In this document: one piece after another, positions 54,684 to 64,000 of the stretch | How the letters are laid out: each line of letters begins with the position of its first letter | How positions within the stretch are numbered: the first letter of the stretch is position 1 | Origin: Deltaproteobacteria bacterium | GTDB taxonomy: Bacteria; Myxococcota_C; UBA6777 | DNA length: 64,000 nt | Assembly (NCBI GenBank): GCA_002731275.1 | Contig: PCBK01000189.1 | Coordinates: 124,001-188,000, forward strand | Direction: 5' to 3' | Made by a program: the position numbers and the translations under genes | Notes under the pieces: generated by a model | What the model was told of the DNA's origin: nothing | Database searches by the model: none | The model's input: only the letters and a program-made list of their open reading frames with translations

Positions 54684-57194
54684 ATGCCCCGCACATCGTT
54701 TGTCAGCACTTTCTCAACCCACTCGAAGAGAAGAAGAGAGTGGACAAAGAAGGTCTTGTACTTCGCACTTTGTACCCTCTTCATGTACGGCCTTTTCGCG
54801 TGCAACAACGGTGAGAGACGCTGTGAGTCAGACGCAGACTGTGTCACAACACAGACAGACATCTACTGCTACCAAGGATTTTGCAGCGCGACTCCTTGCC
54901 AGCCTGGGGACAGACAGACCTGCTACGAAGGTCCAGCAGGAACCCAAAACCAGGGCGTCTGTCGAACAGGTCAGCAGATCTGTCTACAGGAGGGGAAATG
55001 GTCAGCCTGTACAGGGCAGATCACACCAACGCAAGAAGTGTGCGATCGCGTAGACAACGACTGTGACGGAAAGGTTGATATCGGTGATGGACTGGACTGC
55101 CTTTGCAAGGATGTACACGCAAAGAGACTCTGTTATCCAGGAAAACCAGAGACCCGCGACAAAGGGACTTGCACAACTGGATTTCAATACTGCTCGGAAG
55201 ACGGTCGTTGGGGACCATGTCTGAACGCCATCTTGCCCATCGCCGAAAGCTGCGATGGCTTTGACAACGACTGCGATGGAAAAATCGACAACATCGAACG
55301 CTGTCGCTGCAAAGAAGGCACCCAAAAGCTCTGCTACCAAGGCCCTCTCAAAACCATCGGTGTCGGTCCATGCAAAACAGGTATACAAACTTGCCTCGCA
55401 GATGGGACGTGGGGAGCATGTGCCGGCGAAGTCCTTCCCTCCACACAGACAGAAGGGTGCGGCGCTGGCGACACAAACTGTAATGGTGTTCCAAACGAAG
55501 ACTGCCCCTGCAAACAAAACGAAAAACGATGTGATGAACGATGCGTCAACATCAACCAAAACCCCCGGCACTGCGGTGAGTGTGGAAAGCGCTGTGAACA
55601 AAATCAGTTCTGTATCAAAGGTGTCTGTGTCGATGAATGTACGAAGGATGCGCTATGTGGAAACAAATGCCTTGAGGACAATAGCATCTGTTGCAATGGC
55701 ACAGAGATCACACTCACACAGCTCATGAACAACCCACAACATTGTGGAGGCTGTGGAGTGACATGTGACCAGAACGAAACATGTTGTAATGGTACGTGTC
55801 GCAACCTCAACACCGATCGCCTTCACTGTGGGGAATGCGGCAACACTTGTCCACTCCACCTGTTTTATTGCGTGGACAAGCAGTGCAAACAGTGTCCCAA
55901 AGGTGTTTCCTCTCCCTCAACCGAGATCTGTGACAAAAAAGATAATGACTGTGATGGTCAAATCGACAACTTGTCATCTTTCTGCCGTAGAGAGTGTGGG
56001 CGACCTGGTATCCCCTTATGTCAAAGTGGGAAAGAGATCTGTACGCCGACAACCACTGTGAACAAGACATGCAACGGCTTTGATGATGACTGTGACGGCA
56101 TCGTTGATAAAGGTTGCTCTCCAATCCCCCGCGCATCGTTCACAATCGACAGCAACGCCCCAAAATCCCCAAAAACAGACGAACCACAGAGAAGTGGGTT
56201 GTCCTTTATCAGCAAGCACACAACCTTGCTCGCGACACACGGGGTTGACTTTCTTGTCTACGATGGAGTCGCAAAGTGGAGGTCCAACTCTCTCCAACCC
56301 ATCCCAAGTGGCAAACCCACTTTGACAGGCATGTCTGCCTTCACAGATACCAATGGTGATACACAAGTCGCGCTCACCCGCAGAGGTGTACTCTCCTTAC
56401 ATTCGTTCAACGGAAAGACATTGACACTCCAAAGACAGTGGGGACGTACCGACCTACAGAGTGGTAAGCCTGCAACCTTGACACTCCCCCACTACAACTT
56501 CGATGGAACACGGCTTGCGACAGCCTCCGAAAATGATGTCGATGTCTGGAACACAAAGACCTTGAAGGTCTCACACACAGTCTCGTTCAACACTCCCCAA
56601 AAGACGAAATCAGGACGAATCAGAGATCTCACATTCAGCCCCGATCGAGATATCTTGGCGTTTGTAACGACGTCAGAGCGCATCAAAGCCAACGGCGATC
56701 CAACAGGGCTCAAAACGCTCTGGGTATGGGATATCAAGCGCAACACAGCGCCTTACATTCAAGATCTCCCCGTCGAACGTATACCTCGGGTCATTACATG
56801 GCACCCTAATGGTCGCATCCTCGCGCTTATCGGAAAGAAAGTCACATTGTGGGATTTGACCCAACCCAATGCCCCCTCACTCATCGTACAAAAAGACCTG
56901 CAAAGTACAACACACACAGTACAAGACGCGGACTTCAATCGAGATGGTTCCTTACTCGCGATCGGCGTGAACACTGGCAATGCTATAGAGATCCACTACC
57001 TCAATGTCCCCAAAGAACTCTTCTCTGTCCCAGCCCAAGCCCAGAATTTTGCAAGCAAGGTCTCGTTTATCTTGCAAAAAACGACGATCCAGACACAGAC
57101 ACAAACACTCACAGATCTTCTCTGGCATCCTAGCGGCACACAACTCTTCGTCACACTCTCGCAAAGTCAACTCTTCATCATCAACGTGAAGTAG
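54684..57194 (+). CDS. MopE-type Cys-rich lipoprotein fused to a beta-propeller
   Basis: An 836-residue exported protein. AAAGGA lies about ten bases before the ATG. A membrane stretch ends LFACN, a possible lipobox after an unusually long basic start. The N-terminal half is Cys-rich with five copies of the MopE/putative metal-binding motif, such as VDNDCDGKVD, FDNDCDGKID, KDNDCDGQID and FDDDCDGIVD, and modules like HCGECGKRC. From about residue 500 there are WD40-like or beta-propeller repeats (DVDVWNTKTLKVSH, TLWVWDIKR, KVTLWDLT). Motifs of this type bind calcium or copper in related proteins. It is probably a large surface protein; function is unknown. Confidence 0.8.
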   Translation: MPRTSFVSTFSTHSKRRREWTKKVLYFALCTLFMYGLFACNNGERRCESDADCVTTQTDIYCYQGFCSATPCQPGDRQTCYEGPAGTQNQGVCRTGQQICLQEGKWSACTGQITPTQEVCDRVDNDCDGKVDIGDGLDCLCKDVHAKRLCYPGKPETRDKGTCTTGFQYCSEDGRWGPCLNAILPIAESCDGFDNDCDGKIDNIERCRCKEGTQKLCYQGPLKTIGVGPCKTGIQTCLADGTWGACAGEVLPSTQTEGCGAGDTNCNGVPNEDCPCKQNEKRCDERCVNINQNPRHCGECGKRCEQNQFCIKGVCVDECTKDALCGNKCLEDNSICCNGTEITLTQLMNNPQHCGGCGVTCDQNETCCNGTCRNLNTDRLHCGECGNTCPLHLFYCVDKQCKQCPKGVSSPSTEICDKKDNDCDGQIDNLSSFCRRECGRPGIPLCQSGKEICTPTTTVNKTCNGFDDDCDGIVDKGCSPIPRASFTIDSNAPKSPKTDEPQRSGLSFISKHTTLLATHGVDFLVYDGVAKWRSNSLQPIPSGKPTLTGMSAFTDTNGDTQVALTRRGVLSLHSFNGKTLTLQRQWGRTDLQSGKPATLTLPHYNFDGTRLATASENDVDVWNTKTLKVSHTVSFNTPQKTKSGRIRDLTFSPDRDILAFVTTSERIKANGDPTGLKTLWVWDIKRNTAPYIQDLPVERIPRVITWHPNGRILALIGKKVTLWDLTQPNAPSLIVQKDLQSTTHTVQDADFNRDGSLLAIGVNTGNAIEIHYLNVPKELFSVPAQAQNFASKVSFILQKTTIQTQTQTLTDLLWHPSGTQLFVTLSQSQLFIINVK

Positions 57195-57250
57195 TGTCCA
57201 ATATCTGTCCAAGAGGAGGTGTCCAAATATTGGACACCTGTCCATATCCA
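57195..57250 (+). promoter_or_regulatory. Cluster of TGTCCA sites including a perfect palindrome
   Basis: A perfect 9-3-9 palindrome, GGTGTCCAA/TTGGACACC, lies at 57218-57238. TGTCCAATAT starts at 57195 and TGTCCATATCC at about 57239. Three spaced copies of one half-site upstream of the FHA gene suggest an operator array; the palindrome could also form a hairpin at the end of the preceding transcript. Confidence 0.45.
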
Positions 57251-57421
57251 AGACACACCCCGCCGCGCACAGAAAGATCTCAAACAACAATAAAAACAAA
57301 GACTTTGCAGTGACAACCGAAAACATCCCCCCTACCACACAGCGCAGGCACTCTCTTTGCATTGACGACCCCCATCACTCATATGACACCTCCTGTCACC
57401 AACACGATGGAGAAGAACAAG

Positions 57422-58060
57422 ATGTATGTCGTCACAATCCAAAAAAAAGATGGTCAGCCCCAACAACTCCCCATCCAAAAGCCCGAACTCTCCATTGGTC
57501 GTATCAAAGATAACGACATCGTCCTGCCCGAACCAAACGTCTCCAAACGCCACGCAAAGATCGTCCAAAAAGAAGGCCATTTTATCGTCTACGATCTACA
57601 AAGCACCAACAGAACGTTCGTCAACGGCAAAGCCATCCCTTCTTCAGCGCCCAAAATGCTTGGCAAACAAGATCACGTCATCATCGGCAATTACCGTCTC
57701 TCAATCGAAGAAAAAGCTCCACAACAAGCCCCCCAAGCACACATCCCCCCAGGGATACCACCACAACCCATCAGACAAGGAAGAACGGCACCACCGCCAG
57801 GACCACAACAGATGACAGGTGGCCCTTCACTCGGAACACCACCTCCAGTCGGGCTTCCCAAACAAAATCCCCCTGCCATACATCCACCACGAATGCCACC
57901 ACAAGCGCCGGCTGTTCGACAGGCACAATGGCAACGAGTGGACGCCCCGTCAGGTCCATCTTATCAGTACTTGGCGATCCCCCACGGCTGGCTCCTTTGC
58001 TCACCACAAGGCGCATTTGTCTTCATCGCAGATCCCCAACACACCCACCCACCGGCCTAA
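57422..58060 (+). CDS. FHA-domain protein
   Basis: A 212-residue cytoplasmic protein. The ATG at 57422 has GGAG nine bases upstream. An FHA domain fills residues 1-95: GR at 26-27, SKRH at 41-44 and FVNG at 66-69 are the phosphothreonine-binding landmarks. A Pro/Gln-rich linker (about 100-175) and a short C-terminal segment (SYQYLAIPHGWLLCSP) follow. It would read phosphorylation by Ser/Thr kinases such as the one at the right edge. It overlaps the convergent response regulator by four bases. Confidence 0.88.
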   Translation: MYVVTIQKKDGQPQQLPIQKPELSIGRIKDNDIVLPEPNVSKRHAKIVQKEGHFIVYDLQSTNRTFVNGKAIPSSAPKMLGKQDHVIIGNYRLSIEEKAPQQAPQAHIPPGIPPQPIRQGRTAPPPGPQQMTGGPSLGTPPPVGLPKQNPPAIHPPRMPPQAPAVRQAQWQRVDAPSGPSYQYLAIPHGWLLCSPQGAFVFIADPQHTHPPA

Positions 58061-58464
58061 AGTCCCAAGAAGTACGAAGTGAAGCCTTCGGGTTTGAGAG
58101 GCTTATTTGCAAACGAATAGATCAGAGGGTGATCTTCTGCACGTTGCCGTTCGAGAGGGTTCATGGACGTCGTGAGCATGATCACCTTCGGAAACAATCG
58201 AGAGCTGTCAGAGAATAGACTCGCAAGCTCCTCCACAAATTCCCACCCATTCGTCCCTGGAAGATTGAGATCCAAGAAGATAAATGAAGGTAGAGAGTCC
58301 TCATTCGTGAGACGCTCACGCAAGGCTTGTAAAGCCTGATCAGCCGTTTCCTCTACCATGACATCACAGGGGAGCTTTGTCTTGCGGATATTTCTTTGGT
58401 GGATCATGTTGTCAATCTCACAGTCATCGATCAACATCACGGTCAACGGGGAATCACTTTGCAC
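58057..58464 (-). CDS. Single-domain response regulator
   Basis: A 135-residue CheY-like receiver of the type often paired with hybrid kinases. Acidic residues Asp13-Asp14, the phosphoacceptor Asp65 (FIFLDLNLPG), Thr98/Thr99 and Lys121 (NKPLKP) are present. The GTG start overlaps the stop of the upstream kinase by one base (TAGTG), with GAGAGG seven bases before it, so the two are translationally coupled. There is no output domain, so it works by protein interaction. Confidence 0.92.
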   Translation of the reverse strand: MQSDSPLTVMLIDDCEIDNMIHQRNIRKTKLPCDVMVEETADQALQALRERLTNEDSLPSFIFLDLNLPGTNGWEFVEELASLFSDSSRLFPKVIMLTTSMNPLERQRAEDHPLIYSFANKPLKPEGFTSYFLGL

Positions 58465-61400
58465 TACAAGACCTCTCTTTCTGATTGCTGAAAGTATCGA
58501 CTCGGTACGATTGGAAGTGTGAAATAAAACGTACTCCCTTTTCCAGGTGTCGACTCCACCCAGATCTTTCCTTTGTGCAGCTCTACAATTTTGCGACAGT
58601 TAGCCAAGCCAATCCCCAACCCTTCGTACTCTTTTTTGGTATGAAGCCGCTGGAAGAGTTGAAAAATCCTCTCTTTAAATTCTTGTTTGATACCAATCCC
58701 GTTGTCTTCGACCGAAAACAACCATACACCTTCGTTTTTTTTGGCAGAGATATGGATCGTGAGATCGACATCGCGCTTTCTGTATTTGATGGCGTTTGTG
58801 ATCAGATTCTGGAACAGTTGGTACAACTCTGCACTGACACCTACCACATGCGGCATTGTACCGATCTTCAATGTTGCGCGTGCTTGGTCGATTTGATAAC
58901 GAAGTCCCTCCTCGACCTCCTCCAGCAATAGGGTACAGTCAACAGCTCCAATCTCACGCTCTCGACCGATCAGAGAATAATCGAGTAGTCCCTTGATCAT
59001 CCTGCTCATGTTACTGGCTGATTGGATGATAATATCGAGTAACTTCGTGACATCCTCACTAAGACCCTCTCTGTAATCCTCAAAGATCACCTCTGTCAAG
59101 CTGGTCAAATTGCGCAGAGGTTGTTGGAGGTCATGCGCGACGATATATGCAAACTGCTCCAACTCCTTATTGTTATGTTCGAGTTTGTTACGCACTTCTT
59201 CTTCCAAGAGGCTCAACTCAGAGACCTCTTGGCTCAACACACAAACCCCCGAAAACTCGTCACCAACCATCACAGGGCTCATAATGTGGTAGTACTCTTT
59301 TCTCTCACCAAGGGGTGTCGCATAGGCATTGTCGTACAATACACTCTGCCTGGTTTGCGAGACCGTTCCGATATGTTCACGCACCTGCATGCCAAGATCG
59401 GGAGGGAGCCAGTCATAGATAGACGAACCCAAATAATCGTCGAAAGCGATCCCTTCGACGAGACGATTCACATACATGACAGTTCCTTGTGGATCGAGCA
59501 AAGTAAACACTGTGGGTAGGCTCTCGGCGAGCGTCCCAAGAACAGCTTCGCTCTTCCTTCTCTCGCTCTCGGCGCGCTTACGTGCGTCAATATCTCGGAC
59601 CGTTGCAAACACCCTCACCGCCTCCCCCTCGTGATCATAGAAGATGTTGCCCTCCGTCACAACGTAGATGACCGTCCCATCCTTACGACGCACCCGGTAC
59701 TCAAAAGGAGTGAGCTTTCCATCTTTTGCGGCCATGCACTTTTGCAGCCATTCTTGAATGCGCTCTTCATCTGGTGTTTGATGCATCTCTGCGTAGACAC
59801 GATCGATATCGATATCTTCCTCAGGCTCGTAACCAAGAAGTCTATACATCCCTTTTGACCACTCGATCTTTCCGCTCTTGACATCCCAAGTCGTGCTCCC
59901 CATCCGTGCGATTAACTGGGCCTCCTCTAGCCGTCGTTCGCTCTCTTTAAGAGCCTGCTCCATGCGCTTGCGTTCGGAGATATCCACAAAACTGAGGACC
60001 ACACCGCGCACCTCGCGTTGATAATTGTGGTATGGATCGATCTGCAATAGGAACCAGCTCTGCTCTTTTGAACACACCTCTGTGTGAAAGGACTGCCCCT
60101 TTCTGAGGACCAATTCGCATTTCTTCAGAATATCACCGCTGACCTCGTCCTCAAACACGCTCGTAAAGTGATAGATAGGACGACCAATATCACTCTCCTG
60201 AAGGTTAAACTGCCTCTGAATGGACGGTGTGATCATACGAATTCGCATATGCAGATCGAGAAACAACGTGCCGATGTGCGTGCTCTTCATGAGATTATCG
60301 AGCTCAATGTGCAACTGTTCGAGCTCATCGAGCTTGAGCTGATACTCGTGATTGACCGTGTACAACTCCTCATTCACACTTTGCAATTCTTCGTTGGTAC
60401 TTTGCAGCTCTTCGTTGGTCGCGAGTAACTCCTCGTTACTCACCTGCATCTCCTCATTGCTCGACTCGATCTGCTCGATCGTCGCCTGGAGACTGAGACG
60501 ACTATCTTCCAGCTCGGCTTCCAATACAGCGACTCGTTGCTGAAGAACCTCATCGGATTGTTCTGGACTCTGCTCAAGTGCTTCCTGCCTAACCGCTTTC
60601 GGCACAAAGATCACCAGAAATGCGTGGGGCGCAACGCCCATGATCGTCTCATGAGGTGTGACCATCATGTGGAAGGACATCACCTTCTCATCACTCTCAA
60701 CGCTCACATGGGCATAGGAGATCTGTTTGCCTGTATGTTTGGCCTTGTACAAAGCTGTTCGCACAGTGGTCGCAAGTTTGGCAGGTAACAACTTGAGCAA
60801 ATTTGTACTGAACCCTTGCTCGGGAAACTGGGCAAAATGGCGAAAACTCCCCACCACATGTTTGATTTGGAATTGCTCATCCACCAACACCGCAGCGACT
60901 TGTAACTCTTTTGCCACCGACTCGTTGACGCTCTCCAAGATACGCCGCTCTTCGACGAGACGTGGCGAGCCCTGCCGCTCAACTGAAGGCTCCACCACCA
61001 CAGGAGAGAAAGAAAGTCCCCCTCTCTCCAGCTTGCGAATGGGCTCGACATTTTGAAAGATTCGCTCCTTTCGATGGATCTCTCGCAAAGAGACATTATG
61101 CCCACCGATCGTCTCGCTACTCCCTAGGACCAAAAAGCCTCCTGGATTCAGCGCGTAATGAAGGGAGTGCAAAATCTTGCGTTGAAACACAGGTCGAATG
61201 TAGATGAGCAGATTGCGACATTGTACAATATCCATCCTGCTCAGAGGCGTCTCTGAGAGGATGTTGTGCCTGGAAAATACAACCATACGACGAATGGCAT
61301 CGATAACTTGGTACTTATCCCCTCTTGGCACAAAGAACCGCTCCAGTCGCTCAGGAGAAACATCAGCGACAATACTCGCGGGATACACCCCTCTGCTCGC

Positions 61401-62447
61401 ATACTCTAACGAATGGGTGTCGATGTCCGTCGCAAAAATACGCACCTGCAGCTCCCTCCCTTGCCGCTCCAGCTCCTCCGCGATCAGGATCGCCAAACTG
61501 TACGCCTCCTCTCCTGTGCTACAACCGACGATCCAACCCTTCAACAACCCATCCTTGGGATTCTTCTTTTGAACAAGGCCAGGGATGAGTTGCTCCCTCA
61601 ATATATGCCACATCCCCTCATCACGAAAGAACTTCGTCACCCCAATCAAAAACTCGTTCGCGAGGATATTCACCTCTCTCTCTTTCTCAAATAAGACGTC
61701 CAAGTATCCCCCAAGATCACTGACTTTGTTCACGTTCATCCGCCGGGCGATTCGCCGCAACAAAGTCGCCCTCTTATACATCGAAAAGTCGAGCCCTACG
61801 AGTTGCTTGACCTGAGAGAGGATCTTGTCTGCTGTCTGTTTATCTTCGTCGAGCTGATGGATCATCGCATCTTTCGAAGAGGGGTTCTCGATGAATGTAA
61901 AGAGCTCTTCGGGCATCTGCTCGATCTGCAGCACAAAGTCGACCAGCCCTGTGTGGATGGCGCTCAAAGGCATCCCATCAAACTTCGCTTGCGTCGGCTC
62001 CTGCACCATCACCATCCCACCAGCCTCTTTGATCGCCCTCACCCCTCTCGTCCCATCACTCCCTGAGCCCGTTAAAATGACGCCGATCGCTCTCTCGCCT
62101 TGGTCTTCCGCAAGAGAACGAAAGAAAATATCAATCGGCAAGTTCAGGCTCCGTGTATCCTTCTCCTTCAAATAGAGAACATTGTTTTCAATGGAGATGT
62201 TCATACGCGGCGGCAACAAGTAGATGGCCCCGCCCTCGATCACCATCCCATCTTTTACTTCGTGGATGGTGAGCTGTGTGTTCTTCGCGAGCAGATCCGC
62301 CATCAAACTTTTGTGGTCAGGTGAGAGGTGCTGGATCACCACAAAGCTATGTGGACAATCTGCCGGGACGTGATCAAAAAATAGCTTTAACGCCTCTAAG
62401 CCACCGGCACTTGTACCTACACCTATCACATAGAAATCTTTGCTCAC
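58464..62447 (-). CDS. CheB-CheR-PAS sensor histidine kinase
   Basis: A 1327-residue multi-domain signalling protein. Residues 1 to about 190 are a CheB methylesterase with Ser13 (GTSAGG), His40 (IQHLSPDH) and the Asp of SGSDGTRG. Residues about 210-480 are a CheR methyltransferase ([12 protein letters not shown]). A coiled coil with repeated TNEELQS lies near 650-735, followed by three PAS/PAC domains (to about 1090), a HisKA domain with His1105 ([10 protein letters not shown]) and an HATPase ([25 protein letters not shown]). It combines methylation and phosphorylation chemistry. It is coupled to the following receiver. No chemoreceptor gene is nearby, and it probably responds to redox or light via PAS. 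Confidence 0.95.
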   Translation of the reverse strand: MSKDFYVIGVGTSAGGLEALKLFFDHVPADCPHSFVVIQHLSPDHKSLMADLLAKNTQLTIHEVKDGMVIEGGAIYLLPPRMNISIENNVLYLKEKDTRSLNLPIDIFFRSLAEDQGERAIGVILTGSGSDGTRGVRAIKEAGGMVMVQEPTQAKFDGMPLSAIHTGLVDFVLQIEQMPEELFTFIENPSSKDAMIHQLDEDKQTADKILSQVKQLVGLDFSMYKRATLLRRIARRMNVNKVSDLGGYLDVLFEKEREVNILANEFLIGVTKFFRDEGMWHILREQLIPGLVQKKNPKDGLLKGWIVGCSTGEEAYSLAILIAEELERQGRELQVRIFATDIDTHSLEYASRGVYPASIVADVSPERLERFFVPRGDKYQVIDAIRRMVVFSRHNILSETPLSRMDIVQCRNLLIYIRPVFQRKILHSLHYALNPGGFLVLGSSETIGGHNVSLREIHRKERIFQNVEPIRKLERGGLSFSPVVVEPSVERQGSPRLVEERRILESVNESVAKELQVAAVLVDEQFQIKHVVGSFRHFAQFPEQGFSTNLLKLLPAKLATTVRTALYKAKHTGKQISYAHVSVESDEKVMSFHMMVTPHETIMGVAPHAFLVIFVPKAVRQEALEQSPEQSDEVLQQRVAVLEAELEDSRLSLQATIEQIESSNEEMQVSNEELLATNEELQSTNEELQSVNEELYTVNHEYQLKLDELEQLHIELDNLMKSTHIGTLFLDLHMRIRMITPSIQRQFNLQESDIGRPIYHFTSVFEDEVSGDILKKCELVLRKGQSFHTEVCSKEQSWFLLQIDPYHNYQREVRGVVLSFVDISERKRMEQALKESERRLEEAQLIARMGSTTWDVKSGKIEWSKGMYRLLGYEPEEDIDIDRVYAEMHQTPDEERIQEWLQKCMAAKDGKLTPFEYRVRRKDGTVIYVVTEGNIFYDHEGEAVRVFATVRDIDARKRAESERRKSEAVLGTLAESLPTVFTLLDPQGTVMYVNRLVEGIAFDDYLGSSIYDWLPPDLGMQVREHIGTVSQTRQSVLYDNAYATPLGERKEYYHIMSPVMVGDEFSGVCVLSQEVSELSLLEEEVRNKLEHNNKELEQFAYIVAHDLQQPLRNLTSLTEVIFEDYREGLSEDVTKLLDIIIQSASNMSRMIKGLLDYSLIGREREIGAVDCTLLLEEVEEGLRYQIDQARATLKIGTMPHVVGVSAELYQLFQNLITNAIKYRKRDVDLTIHISAKKNEGVWLFSVEDNGIGIKQEFKERIFQLFQRLHTKKEYEGLGIGLANCRKIVELHKGKIWVESTPGKGSTFYFTLPIVPSRYFQQSEREVL

Positions 62448-62693
62448 AAGTCTGTCCCCACATGAAGGGTTCTTAGGCTGCCGGATGGAAAAAAGGAAAC
62501 GGAAAAAAAGCGAAGGCAGCCTTCATGGATATTTGAGAATCAATAGAGTATACCCCCCCACCCCCTAACAGATCAAGCATGTTCACCTTAAACATCAGAA
62601 AAAATCTGACCACCTACCAAAAAGCTTGATCGAGTATAGTGTAGAGGGTGATGTGTGTTCGACTTGTGTTTCTCAAACCATCGTGAGGTTGGT

Positions 62694-64000
62694 GTGTTTG
62701 CATTGGGTGCCTTTGACATAGAGACGTTAATCGGCCGCGGCGGCGTCTCAGAGGTGTGGCGTGGACAACACCAACACACCGGTGAACAGGTCGCGATCAA
62801 GATCGCCCACCACACAGATCTTGGCACGACCCCACACGCCCACTCCTTCCGCGAAGAAGCACGCCTCATGGCCTCTCTTCATCACCCAGGTATCATCAGC
62901 CTCTACGATTACGGTCGCCTCCCCGCAGACATCGAAGAGACCTCGCAAGGAATGCTCTTCGCAGGTAGCCCCTACCTGATCTTGGAGCTCGCCTCCAACG
63001 CTCTCCATCACTACAGCGGGCAACTCGACTGGCCAACGATGTACAGAGTCCAAATGGCGATCCTCGACGCCCTCGGCTATATCCACGCAAAAGGTCTCCT
63101 CCACCGCGACATCAAACCCTCCAACCTGCTCATCTCCAAAACCCTCCAGCAAGTCAAAATATCCGACTTCGGAATCGCCGCGACTTACGCCTGGCACGAC
63201 GATCTTCACACCTCGCGTCTCGTCATGGGGACACCTTCCTATATGGCCCCCGAACAATTCCACGGAAACTTTCGCGACTTTGGCCCCTGGACCGACCTCT
63301 ATGCCTTCGGTTGTACCATCTACGAATTGCTCACAGGTTCTCCTCCCTTTGGACATATGAACATCCTCGAATCGATGAGAGAAGCCCACCTATACTGGAA
63401 TCCCCCCGGTCTCCCCGTAGAATGTGATGTCCCTCCAGGATACCAAGAGTGGCTCGATCGGCTCCTCACCAAATCCCCTGCGATGCGCTTTCAACGCGCC
63501 GCAGACGCCGCCTGGACTCTCGCAAAACTGCAGGCACAGGCCGAACACCAAGACCCCACGACATTCTCCCTCGCCTTGCCACAGCTTCCACAACCATTAA
63601 AACTTGAAAAGCTCCCAACACTCGTCGACACACAACCTCTTGAGACCTTTCGTACAACAGGTGGAGCCCCACTCCCATGTGACGTCGAAGGGCGCGCCCC
63701 TGCTGCAACAGGACATCATCCACGTCTTCCACAAACAGGCGACTTTCCCACCATCGAGGTCGACGTCCTACAACTCCCCACACTCCAAAGAGAACCCCCT
63801 CCAATGCCACAGACATGGCCCCAATACGCCGAATACACAACCACACCTTTCCAATTCGAAGGTCTCGGTCCCGAGTCGCTAAGAGAGCAGCCTCTGTTTG
63901 GACGCGAACAAGAACAACATACACTCTGGTCAGCGTTGCAAAGAGTTCACAACACAAGACGACCGCGTATGGTGTGTATCCGAGGCGCCGCTGGCACAGG
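62694..64000 (+). CDS. Ser/Thr protein kinase fused to an ATPase domain (truncated at the window edge)
   Basis: The frame is open from 62694 to the end, giving about 435 residues with no stop. The GTG start at 62694 has GAGG five bases upstream; a GTG at 62655 with AGAGGG is the alternative. The kinase domain has the Gly-rich loop IGRGGVSEVW (13-22), VAIK with Lys36, HRDIKPSN (137-144), DFG (158-160) and MAPEQF. A Pro-rich linker follows from about residue 285. At the edge, PLFGREQEQHTLWSAL and the beginning of a Walker A (RGAAGTG) start an AAA/NTPase domain. This matches the kinase-ATPase signalling proteins common in myxobacteria. It may phosphorylate ligands of the FHA proteins; that is inference. 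Confidence 0.9.
   Translation, partial: MFALGAFDIETLIGRGGVSEVWRGQHQHTGEQVAIKIAHHTDLGTTPHAHSFREEARLMASLHHPGIISLYDYGRLPADIEETSQGMLFAGSPYLILELASNALHHYSGQLDWPTMYRVQMAILDALGYIHAKGLLHRDIKPSNLLISKTLQQVKISDFGIAATYAWHDDLHTSRLVMGTPSYMAPEQFHGNFRDFGPWTDLYAFGCTIYELLTGSPPFGHMNILESMREAHLYWNPPGLPVECDVPPGYQEWLDRLLTKSPAMRFQRAADAAWTLAKLQAQAEHQDPTTFSLALPQLPQPLKLEKLPTLVDTQPLETFRTTGGAPLPCDVEGRAPAATGHHPRLPQTGDFPTIEVDVLQLPTLQREPPPMPQTWPQYAEYTTTPFQFEGLGPESLREQPLFGREQEQHTLWSALQRVHNTRRPRMVCIRGAAGT

Noticed and set aside
62748..63389. Minus-strand open frame (213 codons)
   Set aside because: Antisense to the Ser/Thr kinase domain, which has all the catalytic motifs on the plus strand.
1..64000. tRNA or rRNA genes, insertion sequences, prophage, integrases
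   Set aside because: The intergenic stretches were read for tRNA T-loop motifs, long inverted repeats with transposase genes and integrase motifs, and none was found.

Overview
The window looks like a chromosomal segment of a Gram-negative deltaproteobacterium-type predator or glider lineage, probably Myxococcota or a close relative. The evidence is the content: several proteins ending in the AgmX/PglI (TonB-like) domain, a GltJ-type zinc-ribbon/GYF membrane protein, MopE-type and other Cys-rich surface lipoproteins, a protease with a MYXO-CTERM-like tail, many TPR lipoproteins, FHA proteins and a Ser/Thr kinase fused to an ATPase. Base composition is near 50% G+C by eye, low for classical myxobacteria, so the exact lineage stays open. 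No tRNA, rRNA, CRISPR array, insertion sequence or prophage is visible.

Layout. 1-6.7 kb (+): an unknown protein, then three exported proteins (copper monooxygenase-like lipoprotein, Cys-rich lipoprotein, trypsin-like protease with Cys-rich repeats). 6.7-15 kb (-): ftsY, smc and a GltJ-like zinc-ribbon/GYF/TonB protein. 15-33 kb: a small lipoprotein (-) and then a long plus-strand run encoding a von Willebrand A lipoprotein (CglB-like), a beta-barrel, three large or lipid-anchored TPR proteins, two GltG-like membrane proteins (one with FHA), an ECF sigma factor, a CglF/GltF-like small secreted protein, a fourth TPR protein and a second beta-barrel. Together these resemble the Glt gliding or Nfs spore-coat transport machine of Myxococcus xanthus, without its AglRQS motor and MglA GTPase in view. 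33.3-35.7 kb (+): a three-gene membrane protein operon of unknown function.

36-43 kb: tyrS, acnA with a divergent LysR regulator, an exported intradiol dioxygenase-like lipoprotein and another lipoprotein. 43.3-54.2 kb is almost entirely on the minus strand: a RelA/SpoT-fold-like protein, an unknown protein, an HTTM (gamma-carboxylase-like) membrane protein, an imelysin / di-haem oxidoreductase / imelysin iron-type operon, an ArsI-SigZ pair, an RlmD-like RNA methyltransferase and a dihaem cytochrome lipoprotein. 54.6-58 kb (+): a MopE-type/beta-propeller surface lipoprotein and an FHA protein. 58-62.4 kb (-): a CheB-CheR-PAS histidine kinase with a single-domain response regulator. 62.7 kb to the edge (+): a truncated Ser/Thr kinase-ATPase.

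Non-coding structure is notable: a hairpin present twice with a compensatory base change (28.4 and 42.5 kb), several hairpins that overlap stop codons, a branched hairpin plus U-run between two iron-operon genes, and operator-like repeats at 33.25 and 57.2 kb.
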